Notes: generated by a model not told the origin, from the sequence alone. A stretch of DNA of 7,712 bases from an uncultured Clostridia bacterium (GCA_947177495.1 CAMWUS010000063.1:1-7712); one strand, 5' to 3'; positions 1 to 5,218 are shown, counted from the stretch's first letter. A program made the numbers and translations.

Positions 1-59
1 CCTACAAAGCTATGGACTGGTTTAAGATCCCCTACAATTTTTATCCTAATAATCCATAA
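1..59 (+). CDS. C-terminal end of an unidentified protein (partial)
   Basis: A reading frame enters from the left edge and ends at TAA (57-59). The 18 visible residues read YKAMDWFKIPYNFYPNNP. A terminator-shaped hairpin follows 27 bases later, which supports this being the true end of a gene. The stretch is too short to place in a family. The frame choice rests on the plausible aromatic-rich peptide and the terminator; with so little sequence it could still be chance. Confidence 0.45.
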   Translation, partial: YKAMDWFKIPYNFYPNNP

Positions 60-86
60 TGCAACCAAACACAAACAGAAGATAGT

Positions 87-118
87 AAAAGGTGCCGATA
101 AATAATTGGTACCTTTTT
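87..118 (+). terminator. Rho-independent terminator after the left-edge gene
   Basis: Arms 87-96 and 108-117 (AAAAGGTGCC / GGTACCTTTT) pair with one G-U and enclose an 11-base loop. The 3' arm runs into five T. It lies just downstream of the + strand stop codon at 57-59. The stem is only moderately GC-rich, but the bidirectional hairpin at 123-172 follows at once and would back it up. Confidence 0.6.
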
Positions 119-122
119 CTTT

Positions 123-172
123 GTGCACCAAAAAGCCCGCCTGCATTTTTGCAGGCGGGCTTTTTGGTGCAC
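123..172. terminator. Perfect 23-bp inverted repeat, bidirectional terminator overlapping the tRNA 3' end
   Basis: Arms 123-145 and 150-172 are exact reverse complements around a TTTT loop. The core GCCCGCCTGCA is flanked by A5 on one side and T5 on the other, so it can terminate the minus-strand tRNA transcript and also + strand read-through. The right arm includes the last eight bases of the tRNA (165-172), so the terminator repeats the tRNA 3' end in inverted form. A fully folded hairpin would therefore compete with the acceptor stem. Confidence 0.85.
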
Positions 173-241
173 CGTAAGAGATTCGAACTCCTGGCCTTCG
201 GTTCCGTAGACCGACGCTATATCCAGCTTAGCTAACGGTGC
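165..241 (-). tRNA. tRNA-Arg (anticodon ACG), CCA encoded
   Basis: Read on the minus strand, the 77 bases fold as a complete cloverleaf. The acceptor stem is GCACCGT/ACGGTGC, the D stem GCTA/TAGC, the anticodon stem TCGGT/ACCGA, and the T stem AGGAG/CTCTT (one G-U) around loop TTCGAAT. The anticodon loop CTACGGA puts ACG at 205-207. In bacteria the A34 of tRNA-Arg(ACG) is normally deaminated to inosine by TadA so that it reads CGU, CGC and CGA. The 3' CCA is encoded at 165-167. It has its own promoter (266-294) and terminator (123-172), so it looks monocistronic. Confidence 0.97.
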
Positions 242-265
242 GAGCATTTCCTCGAACACCATAGC

Positions 266-294
266 ATTATACCCTTTTGCGATTATTTTGTCAA
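266..294 (-). promoter_or_regulatory. Consensus sigma-A promoter of tRNA-Arg
   Basis: On the minus strand TTGACA (289-294) and TATAAT (266-271) are both exact, with a 17-base spacer. Transcription should start near 259, leaving a leader of about 18 bases before the tRNA 5' end at 241. Exact consensus promoters are typical of stable-RNA genes. Confidence 0.93.
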
Positions 295-318
295 CAATTT
301 TCGGGCGGGAAAAGATAA

Positions 319-345
319 TTCCACAAAAAAAATATTTTTGTGGAA
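319..345. repeat. A/T-rich 11-bp inverted repeat beside the DnaA boxes
   Basis: TTCCACAAAAA (319-329) and its exact reverse complement (335-345) enclose the 5-base loop AAATA. Each arm carries the partial DnaA-box core TCCACA/TGTGGA. No gene ends just before it on either strand, so a terminator role is unlikely. It may be an easily melted or cruciform element of the candidate origin. Confidence 0.55.
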
Positions 346-412
346 AGCTTGTTGGAATATTTTCCCTATAAACGTATGTTTCTTGTCGAAATCTGCGGAA
401 AATTGTCTATTG

Positions 413-523
413 TGTGGATAAAATGTGGATAACTTTTTACAAAATAAGCATTTCCGCCCACATATGCAAACAATTATCCACTTGCATTGGCAAGATATCC
501 ACACCCTATTATACTTGTCCACA
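413..523. other. Cluster of five DnaA boxes, candidate oriC or DnaA-binding locus
   Basis: TTATCCACA is the standard DnaA box. Exact copies lie on the minus strand at 413-421 and 424-432, as a direct repeat with an 11-base period. Copies with one mismatch lie on the + strand at 474-482 (TTATCCACT), 495-503 (ATATCCACA) and 515-523 (TTGTCCACA), spaced 21 and 20 bases, about two helical turns. An A/T-rich tract (527-576) follows on the right and an A/T-rich inverted repeat (319-345) lies on the left; either could be the unwinding element. The whole gap 242-568 has no convincing gene. No dnaA, dnaN or rpmH is visible, so a titration or regulatory site remains possible. Confidence 0.7.
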
Positions 524-568
524 AGCGAATATATTCCAGAAACTAAAATTAAATTTTTCTCTTTCAAC

Positions 569-600
569 TAAAAAAACGGCGGGAGCTGTTTCCCCCGCCG
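569..600 (-). terminator. Strong Rho-independent terminator after spoVAE
   Basis: On the minus strand CGGCGGG (594-600) pairs with CCCGCCG (577-583) around a 10-base loop, then seven T follow (570-576). It begins 11 bases past the spoVAE stop codon. It shields the candidate origin from spoVA transcription. Confidence 0.92.
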
Positions 601-611
601 AATGTGTTCGC

Positions 612-989
612 TTAATTGTATTTGGTACGCGATTTAAAGATAAGCGCCATGATAAAAGAAAAAATTACTGCTGCGGAAACACCCGCGCTTGCCGCAGCAA
701 GCGAACCCGTAACCGCTTGATAAAGCCCTTCCTGCGCACCGCGCATCGCACCGTTTGCAAGCAAGTACCCAAATCCCGAAATGGGAACCGTGGCACCTGC
801 TCCTGCAAATTCAACTAAAGGTTGATAAGCACCGAGCGCCGTTAGTGCGATTCCCGCAAGCATAAACATAACGAGTATTTTACCCGCTGTAAGGTCGGTA
901 AAATTGATGATGAGCTGTGCGATGGCGCAAATGAGTCCGCCAACCGCAAAAGCCTTTAAAAACATGAGCAAAATGGTAACGTATTCCAT
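612..989 (-). CDS. spoVAE: Stage V sporulation protein AE (SpoVAE)
   Basis: A 125-residue membrane protein with hydrophobic segments at about 5-29, 36-57 and 95-117. The block FAGAGATVPISGFG at 61-74 matches the SpoVAC/SpoVAE family signature, and length and sequence fit SpoVAE rather than the longer SpoVAC. SpoVA proteins sit in the inner membrane of the forespore and form the channel that takes up Ca-dipicolinic acid during sporulation and releases it at germination. The ATG at 987-989 lies 15 bases after the spoVAD stop, so the two genes should be one transcript. No good Shine-Dalgarno site is visible; a hairpin (997-1011) occupies its usual place, so translation may be coupled to spoVAD. 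A strong terminator follows. Confidence 0.93.
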   Translation of the reverse strand: MEYVTILLMFLKAFAVGGLICAIAQLIINFTDLTAGKILVMFMLAGIALTALGAYQPLVEFAGAGATVPISGFGYLLANGAMRGAQEGLYQAVTGSLAAASAGVSAAVIFSFIMALIFKSRTKYN

Positions 990-992
990 ATG

Positions 993-1011
993 TAGCGCGC
1001 TATATTAGCGC
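993..1011 (-). repeat. Overlapping hairpins at the spoVAD/spoVAE junction
   Basis: GCGCTA (997-1002) and TAGCGC (1006-1011) form a 6-bp stem with a 3-base loop. The palindrome TAGCGCGCTA (993-1002) overlaps it and is mutually exclusive. They cover the region just upstream of the spoVAE start and include the spoVAD stop codon (1005-1007). Ribosomes finishing spoVAD would melt the stem, a possible coupling device. Confidence 0.4.
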
Positions 1012-1997
1012 TCCAAAACCACGGCATGTGCGATGCAGGGAATGCTCTCCCCTTGCCCCGACGACACAGGAGAAAGCAACGCACCTGTTGCCACAAACAG
1101 TATTTTTTTGAGTCCGCCCGACATCATTTTTGCGTGCAAATAGGAATTGAGCACGACCGCAGAACAGCCCGCGCCGCTTCCGCCTTGAAATTCATCTTCG
1201 ATCACGTTATAAATGATCTCGCCGCAATCGACGTGATTTTTGGAAATATCCAGCCCCTTTTCCCACGTCAAATCTTTTAAGATGCGGCTACCCAACGCGC
1301 CCAAATCTCCCGTTACAATCAAATCGTAGGAGTCAAGATCCTCCTTTGTTCCGCGGAAGTGCGCTAAAATCGTATCCGCTGCGGCAGGTGCCATTGCCGC
1401 GCCCATGTTGTTTACGTCGGTAACGCCGTAATCTACCACTTTCCCGAGCGTTGCGCCCGTAATCCGAATGCCATCCCCCTTATCTGCAACAAGCGCTCCG
1501 CCCGCGCCCGTCACAGTCCATTGTGCCTGCGGAGGACGAGTACACCCAAGCTCCAAGGGATAGCGGTACTGCCGTTCCGCAGAGGCGAAATGACTGCCCG
1601 TAGCCGCCACAATTCGTTTGCAGAATCCGCCATCGATGAAAGCCGCCGCAACGGCAAGGCTCTCCGCCATGGTGGAACAAGCCCCGTACACGCCCAAAAA
1701 GGGAACAGAAAAATCGCGTGCCGCAAAGCTGGAAGAAATAATTTGGTTGAGCAAATCGCCCGAGACGATCATATCCACTTCGTCCCGATTGAAACCTGCG
1801 TTGCTGATAGCGCCGTGAATGACGTGCGAAAGCATTTTGCATTCCGCTTTTTCGTACGTGCTTTCGCCGAACATGTCGTCCATGAGCGCCGTCTCCACGT
1901 AACGCCCTATAATCCCCTCACACTCTTTGGGACCCGCAATCGAACTCGTTGCAACGATGCGCGGTTGCTTTTTAAAATATATCGTTTGATTTCCCAT
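1005..1997 (-). CDS. spoVAD: Stage V sporulation protein AD (SpoVAD)
   Basis: A 330-residue protein, close to the usual SpoVAD length of about 340. SpoVAD has a thiolase-like fold, lies on the forespore inner membrane and binds dipicolinic acid as part of the SpoVA channel. Family-like stretches include RIVATSSIAGPKE near the start, GVYGACSTMAES around Cys107 at the thiolase nucleophile position, and GGSGAGCSAVVLNSYL near the C-terminus. I choose the ATG at 1995-1997, preceded by GGAGAAGGGG; a TTG five codons upstream (2010-2012) is less likely because it would leave that Shine-Dalgarno inside the gene. Sporulation genes of this kind are normally under sigma-G, but I see no convincing sigma-G promoter upstream. 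The usual upstream partner spoVAC is absent; a zinc-ribbon gene takes its place. Confidence 0.96.
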   Translation of the reverse strand: MGNQTIYFKKQPRIVATSSIAGPKECEGIIGRYVETALMDDMFGESTYEKAECKMLSHVIHGAISNAGFNRDEVDMIVSGDLLNQIISSSFAARDFSVPFLGVYGACSTMAESLAVAAAFIDGGFCKRIVAATGSHFASAERQYRYPLELGCTRPPQAQWTVTGAGGALVADKGDGIRITGATLGKVVDYGVTDVNNMGAAMAPAAADTILAHFRGTKEDLDSYDLIVTGDLGALGSRILKDLTWEKGLDISKNHVDCGEIIYNVIEDEFQGGSGAGCSAVVLNSYLHAKMMSGGLKKILFVATGALLSPVSSGQGESIPCIAHAVVLER

Positions 1998-2034
1998 ATT
2001 CCCCTTCTCCAAACAGTGTTTGCAAGCAGGGGAA
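1998..2034 (-). promoter_or_regulatory. Hairpin covering the spoVAD ribosome-binding site
   Basis: In the minus-strand RNA, UUCCCC (2029-2034) can pair with GGGGAA (1999-2004), the purine-rich stretch before the spoVAD ATG. Inside the loop CAAAC/GUUUG (2010-2014 and 2018-2022) forms a second perfect stem with a 3-base loop. Read-through RNA from the upstream zinc-ribbon promoter would fold this way and could mask the start, whereas a shorter sporulation transcript might not. There is no T tract, so it is not a terminator. Confidence 0.4.
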
Positions 2035-2049
2035 AATTATTCCTAATGT

Positions 2050-2262
2050 TTAACTTCTACGTTGTTTCTTAGGATACAGCTTTTCCGGCTCTTTGCAGTA
2101 ATTGCGAACAACACTGCCGCAATCGCGGCAAACCGTTGCATATAGTGCAGCGCCGCGCAGTACGCCCGTAGAAAGGTATACGCCGCCGTAGGATTCGGCT
2201 CTGCAATCAATAAATTCTTCTCCCCCGCAAAACGGACATTTTTCAATTTTAACTTCTTTCAT
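2050..2262 (-). CDS. Small zinc-ribbon protein, function unknown
   Basis: A 70-residue protein with two CxxC knuckles, CPFCGG (Cys9, Cys12) and CRDCGS (Cys45, Cys48). These are expected to bind one zinc ion in a rubredoxin-like ribbon. The basic tail KKQRRS could touch nucleic acid, but nothing shows the target. The frame is open further upstream, but the promoter at 2333-2361 lies inside that extension. The ATG at 2260-2262 has GGAG seven bases before it, so I choose this start. Similar small CPxCGG proteins are common and uncharacterised in Clostridia. Its transcript could continue into spoVAD, since no terminator lies between them. Confidence 0.82.
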   Translation of the reverse strand: MKEVKIEKCPFCGGEEFIDCRAESYGGVYLSTGVLRGAALYATVCRDCGSVVRNYCKEPEKLYPKKQRRS

Positions 2263-2332
2263 CGCTATTCTCCAATTCCTTTTAACGTTATAAGCAAATC
2301 TTTCTCGTCCATGTTCTTTCCTCTCTTGTTTT

Positions 2333-2361
2333 ATTATATCGTATAACGTTGCTTCCGTCAA
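2333..2361 (-). promoter_or_regulatory. Sigma-A promoter of the zinc-ribbon gene
   Basis: On the minus strand TTGACG (2356-2361) and TATAAT (2333-2338) are separated by 17 bases. Only one base deviates from consensus. The start should fall near 2326, giving a leader of about 64 bases. It runs divergently from the sigma-K-like promoter at 2379-2406. Confidence 0.88.
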
Positions 2362-2378
2362 CATAATCAAATTATTTC

Positions 2379-2406
2379 ACAAGAAAAACGACAGCGCCAT
2401 ATGATA
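2379..2406 (+). promoter_or_regulatory. Candidate sigma-K promoter of the DUF11 operon
   Basis: CATATGATA (2398-2406) fits the sigma-K -10 pattern CATANNNTA in every fixed position, and AC (2379-2380) lies 17 bases before it, as in the published AC-17-CATANNNTA consensus. No comparable sigma-A promoter faces right in 2340-2430. If real, the operon is expressed late in the mother cell, like coat and exosporium genes. The consensus is short, so chance is possible. Confidence 0.5.
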
Positions 2407-2424
2407 TATTAAACACACTTTTTT

Positions 2425-2477
2425 ATACTACATATCTTCCCTTGCGCAGTGCGGGGCGGATATGTAGTATTTTTTTT
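2425..2477 (+). terminator. Terminator-shaped hairpin in the leader of the DUF11 operon
   Basis: Exact 12-bp arms ATACTACATATC (2425-2436) and GATATGTAGTAT (2459-2470) enclose further CCC/GGG and CGC/GCG pairing and are followed by eight T (2470-2477). It lies between the candidate promoter and the Shine-Dalgarno at 2482-2487. It may be an attenuator or a stabilising 5' hairpin. No alternative antiterminator or riboswitch fold is obvious, as only about 15 bases of transcript precede it. Confidence 0.65.
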
Positions 2478-2493
2478 ACAAAAGGAGACTATT

Positions 2494-4197
2494 ATGCCTT
2501 TTATTCAACGATATTCCGACGTGAAGAAAGGCGGAATCGTTTTTACAGGCAATACGCTTGGACTGAGTAAAGCGCCCAACCAAAATTCCCCCGGCACGGA
2601 GGGCTCCATAGGTGCGTTTACAAGTCTTAACCCCGCTTTGCAGGTTGGCACGTTCCCCGCGGGAACGACGCTCAACTACACGCAAAACGGCTCGCGGGCG
2701 GTTTTGACTTTGCCCGCAGGCTCTACCGTGTTATATGCCGAGCTGATTTGGGGCGGGCTGTTCCGCTCGTCTGTAAATAACATTTCCGCCCTTATCAACA
2801 ACAACGTCACATTTACTACCCCTCTCGGCACGTTTGCGGTAGCGCCCGACCCCGCAACCGCACAGAGTTTTAATATCCCCGCCGACAATATTACCGTGGG
2901 CTTTTACGTAAGAACGGCAAATGTTACCGCGTTGGTACAGTCGGCGCTCGGCGGTTCGTATTCGGTTGAATCCGTTCCCGCATTGATCGAAGCCATCGAC
3001 AACCGAACGGCGGACACCAACCACGCGGGCTGGACGCTTGCCGTCGCCTACGAAAATCCAAATTCCCCTCTGCGCAATCTCACGATTTATTGCGGCGGCG
3101 CGGTGGTATCGCCGAACACGGGAAGCACAACGATAACCGTATCCAACTTCCTCACGCCCGACGTTCTGCCGATTACGGGTAAAATATTCGTTTCTGCACA
3201 GGAAGGCGACGCGGTATTGACGGGCGATCAAATGTTATTTGGTCAGAGTATTCCTACGCTTGCCCTGCTGTCCGGTCCGAATAACCCGCAAAACAACTTT
3301 TTCGCCTCGCAAATCAACAACGAAAACGGACTACTCGATACCACGGGCACGTTCGGTACTCGCAACGCAAACGCCGCCGCGGGCACGAACACTTCCGCTT
3401 GCCGCCAAGGCTGGGATATCACCGCCGTGGACGTTTCCGACAGGCTTGCGGCGAGCGAAACAAGCGCGGTGATCCGCTTCACGAGTGACGGCGACTTATA
3501 CGTTCCAAACGCGCTTGCCTTGCAAATTGACAGCAAGGGCGCAAACCTTGTCTTAACCAAATCGGCGGACAGAACCTACGCGGACGTCGGCGAAGAAATC
3601 ACCTATACCATTCTTCTTGAAAATACGGGCACGGTAGACGCATTGAATACCACGCTAAGCGATTTGCTTCCGCCCGAAACCGTACTCGTTGCAAACTCCG
3701 TAACGGTAGACGGTGTGCCGTATGCAGGTGCCTTGCCCGTTGTCATTCCCACCATTACACCGGGCCAGACGGTTACCGTGGCTTTCAAAGTAACGGTAAA
3801 TGCTTTGCCTGCCGTAAACCCCGTTTTTAACATTGCAAGAGCGGATTATGAGTTCTTCCCCTTTGCGGGATACCCTGCAACAAGCTTTTCCAACTCCAAC
3901 CCCGTTGCCGTGTATATCATCGTGCGCCAAATGACGAACGTGAAAAGCGTAGACAAAGCGTTTGCCGTAAAAGGCGACATTTTGACCTATACTTCGGTGA
4001 TAAAAAATACGGGGAGCGTTCCCGTTACCAACATTATTTTTCAAGACGACATTCCCGCGGGCACGACGTTTGTAAACGGTTCGGTAACGATAAACGGCGT
4101 AAGCTTTCCCGCCTACGATCCGCAAACGGGCTTCTTTGTGGCGAACCTGACGCCGCAAGCGACCGCCACGGTCATCTTTCAGGTACAAGTAAACTAA
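2494..4197 (+). CDS. DUF11 repeat protein, large N-terminal subunit, probable spore-surface protein
   Basis: A 567-residue protein. Start ATG 2494-2496 is preceded by AAAGGAG at 7 bases; an upstream GTG (2449) lies within the leader hairpin and is rejected. There is no signal peptide or membrane segment, unusual for a DUF11 protein. Residues 1-349 form an all-beta domain with motifs VLYAELIWGG, HAGWTLAVAYENP and QGWDITAVDVS and only two cysteines (200, 303); from memory this domain is shared with uncharacterised DUF11 proteins of Bacillus and Clostridia. Residues 350-476 are a complete DUF11 module (TKSADRTYADVGEEITYT to SNSNPVAVYII). Residues 477-567 are a second module that stops after FQVQVN, lacking the last strands. 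DUF11 modules are Ig-like repeats of bacterial surface proteins. The stop overlaps the Shine-Dalgarno of the next gene. Spore coat or exosporium location is inferred, not shown. Confidence 0.85.
   Translation: MPFIQRYSDVKKGGIVFTGNTLGLSKAPNQNSPGTEGSIGAFTSLNPALQVGTFPAGTTLNYTQNGSRAVLTLPAGSTVLYAELIWGGLFRSSVNNISALINNNVTFTTPLGTFAVAPDPATAQSFNIPADNITVGFYVRTANVTALVQSALGGSYSVESVPALIEAIDNRTADTNHAGWTLAVAYENPNSPLRNLTIYCGGAVVSPNTGSTTITVSNFLTPDVLPITGKIFVSAQEGDAVLTGDQMLFGQSIPTLALLSGPNNPQNNFFASQINNENGLLDTTGTFGTRNANAAAGTNTSACRQGWDITAVDVSDRLAASETSAVIRFTSDGDLYVPNALALQIDSKGANLVLTKSADRTYADVGEEITYTILLENTGTVDALNTTLSDLLPPETVLVANSVTVDGVPYAGALPVVIPTITPGQTVTVAFKVTVNALPAVNPVFNIARADYEFFPFAGYPATSFSNSNPVAVYIIVRQMTNVKSVDKAFAVKGDILTYTSVIKNTGSVPVTNIIFQDDIPAGTTFVNGSVTINGVSFPAYDPQTGFFVANLTPQATATVIFQVQVN
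3934..4194 (+). repeat. Truncated DUF11 module, copy 1 of 2
   Basis: The last 87 residues of the first DUF11 protein align without gaps to the last 87 of the second (4721-4981), with 52 identical by hand count. Both run from TNVKSVDKA through IPAGTTF and PQTGF to VxVN and then a stop. Codons differ at many synonymous sites, so the duplication is old and kept at protein level. Confidence 0.85.
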
Positions 4198-4210
4198 GGA
4201 GAATTAAATT

Positions 4211-4984
4211 ATGATCATACCCAACCAATCGAACATTGCATTCAACTACGTGTTGCCCGACGGACAGACGATTGCCGCCGAATTAGACAGTAATATCGTA
4301 ACGACGGAAATTTTAACGTATTCCGTTCCCAAAATCAAGAGCGGCGATAAAACGTTTATGCAGGAGGGTGAAACTTCCGTGCACACCGTCGTTATCACCA
4401 ACAATTCGCAAACGCAGCTCTTCAACCTTGTACTCAGGGACAACATGAGTCCCGGCGCGACTTACGTAGCGGGAAGCGTTACCGTAAACGGCGTAGCTCA
4501 GCCGACTTACGACCCTATTGCGGGGTTCCCCCTTCCTTCGCTCAACCCCGGTCAGGCCGTTACGGTAACTTATACGATTCAAGCGAACAATCCCATGACA
4601 CAATCGCCCGTAACGGACTACGCTACGCTCAACTATTCGGTAGACGACGCGACGAGGAGCGTCGTAAATTTCTCGGAAAACACGAATACCGTTTCTGTTC
4701 AAATTATATCCAACAGAATTACAAACGTGAAATCCGTGGATAAGGCTTACGCCGTGAAGGGCGACACGTTGCATTACACTTCGGTGATTACCAATACGGG
4801 CACGCTTTTGAAGAGCGATCTCTTCTTCACCGACGCCATTCCTGCGGGAACGACCTTTACGGCGGGCAGTGTGAAAATCGACGGAATTGCCTACCCCGCC
4901 TACAACCCGCAAACGGGGTTTGCCCTTCCCGACCTTGCAGTAGGCGAAAGCGTAACGGTGGAATTCGACGTAACGGTGAACTGA
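4211..4984 (+). CDS. DUF11 repeat protein, middle subunit
   Basis: A 257-residue protein starting at ATG 4211-4213 with AAGGAG nine bases before it, 13 bases after the previous stop and in a different frame. It has no signal peptide and no cysteine-rich part. Residues 1-35 (containing SNIAFNYVLPDG and SNIVTTEIL) look like the C-terminal strands of a DUF11 module, the part missing from the end of the preceding protein. Residues 36-168 are a complete module. Residues 169-257 are another module ending at FDVTVN, again without its last strands. It is therefore a 'tail + whole + head' unit that could link to neighbours on both sides. Nothing suggests a catalytic role. Alternative view: a degenerated single gene split by mutations; the fresh start codon and Shine-Dalgarno argue against decay. 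Confidence 0.83.
   Translation: MIIPNQSNIAFNYVLPDGQTIAAELDSNIVTTEILTYSVPKIKSGDKTFMQEGETSVHTVVITNNSQTQLFNLVLRDNMSPGATYVAGSVTVNGVAQPTYDPIAGFPLPSLNPGQAVTVTYTIQANNPMTQSPVTDYATLNYSVDDATRSVVNFSENTNTVSVQIISNRITNVKSVDKAYAVKGDTLHYTSVITNTGTLLKSDLFFTDAIPAGTTFTAGSVKIDGIAYPAYNPQTGFALPDLAVGESVTVEFDVTVN
4721..4981 (+). repeat. Truncated DUF11 module, copy 2 of 2
   Basis: Partner of the repeat at 3934-4194: the same 87-residue length, the same boundaries, and the same place at the very C-terminus of its protein. Confidence 0.85.
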
Positions 4985-4985
4985 T

Positions 4986-5177
4986 ATGGCTACGATTATC
5001 AATATTTCAAGCGTAACCGATTATTCGGGCGAACCGCCGATTGTAACCGATAGCAATCCCGTCACAACCGTTGTAAACCAACCGTCGCCCACGCCGATTC
5101 GCACGCGGTATTACTATCAGCTTTTATGTGATAATTGCTGTTGTAATTGCGGGTGCTGTTGCTGTAATTGCGACTAA
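4986..5177 (+). CDS. Small Cys-rich protein capping the DUF11 operon
   Basis: A 63-residue protein whose ATG lies one base after the preceding TGA, so it is almost certainly translated by coupling; only a weak GGTGAA is available as Shine-Dalgarno. Residues 1-30 (INISSVTDY, then SNPVTTVV) resemble the C-terminal strands of a DUF11 module and would complete the truncated module ending the second protein. A proline linker (PSPTP, 33-37) and RTRYYYQ lead to a tail holding ten cysteines between 48 and 62 (LLCDNCCCNCGCCCCNCD). Such a tail could form disulfide cross-links, as proposed for Cys-rich coat and exosporium proteins, or bind metal. There is no signal peptide. The gene is short, but the domain logic, coupling and following terminator make it credible. 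Confidence 0.78.
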   Translation: MATIINISSVTDYSGEPPIVTDSNPVTTVVNQPSPTPIRTRYYYQLLCDNCCCNCGCCCCNCD

Positions 5178-5190
5178 ATATGTAAAATAT

Positions 5191-5218
5191 AAACGGGGGC
5201 TTAATCCGCCCCCGTTTT
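5191..5218. terminator. Bidirectional terminator between convergent operons
   Basis: AAACGGGGGC (5191-5200) and GCCCCCGTTT (5208-5217) pair perfectly around a 7-base loop. T4 follows on the + strand, and A/T-rich sequence flanks the other side. It lies 13 bases after the Cys-rich gene and 37 bases beyond the Nudix stop, so it can serve both. Confidence 0.87.

Noticed and set aside
413..523. CRISPR-like array of short repeats
   Set aside because: The repeats are 9-base DnaA boxes in both orientations with uneven gaps and no spacer-sized regularity.
414..818. Open frame of 134 codons on the + strand across the DnaA-box region
   Set aside because: It covers the DnaA boxes and the spoVAE terminator and overlaps spoVAE on the opposite strand; the peptide is basic and Cys-rich with no family likeness and no Shine-Dalgarno.
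2012..2042. Possible sigma-G promoter for spoVAD (GAATA at 2038-2042, CACTGTT at 2012-2018)
   Set aside because: The spacer is 19 bases and the -10 matches the CATNNTA pattern poorly, so it is not better than chance.
2263..2370. Longer N-terminus for the zinc-ribbon protein
   Set aside because: The extension contains a near-consensus promoter and has no Shine-Dalgarno, whereas the internal ATG at 2260-2262 has a good one.
3655..4188. Long antisense frames opposite the DUF11 genes (also 2731-3231 and 4313-5002)
   Set aside because: They are shadows of the strongly biased codon use of the DUF11 genes; the peptides are Arg/Gly/Tyr-rich with no starts supported by ribosome sites.
4195..4213. 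Sequencing frameshift or programmed frameshift joining the first two DUF11 proteins
   Set aside because: No slippery run is present, a clean stop is followed at once by AAGGAG and an ATG, and the same type of break recurs at 4982-4988; two errors at the same domain position are unlikely.
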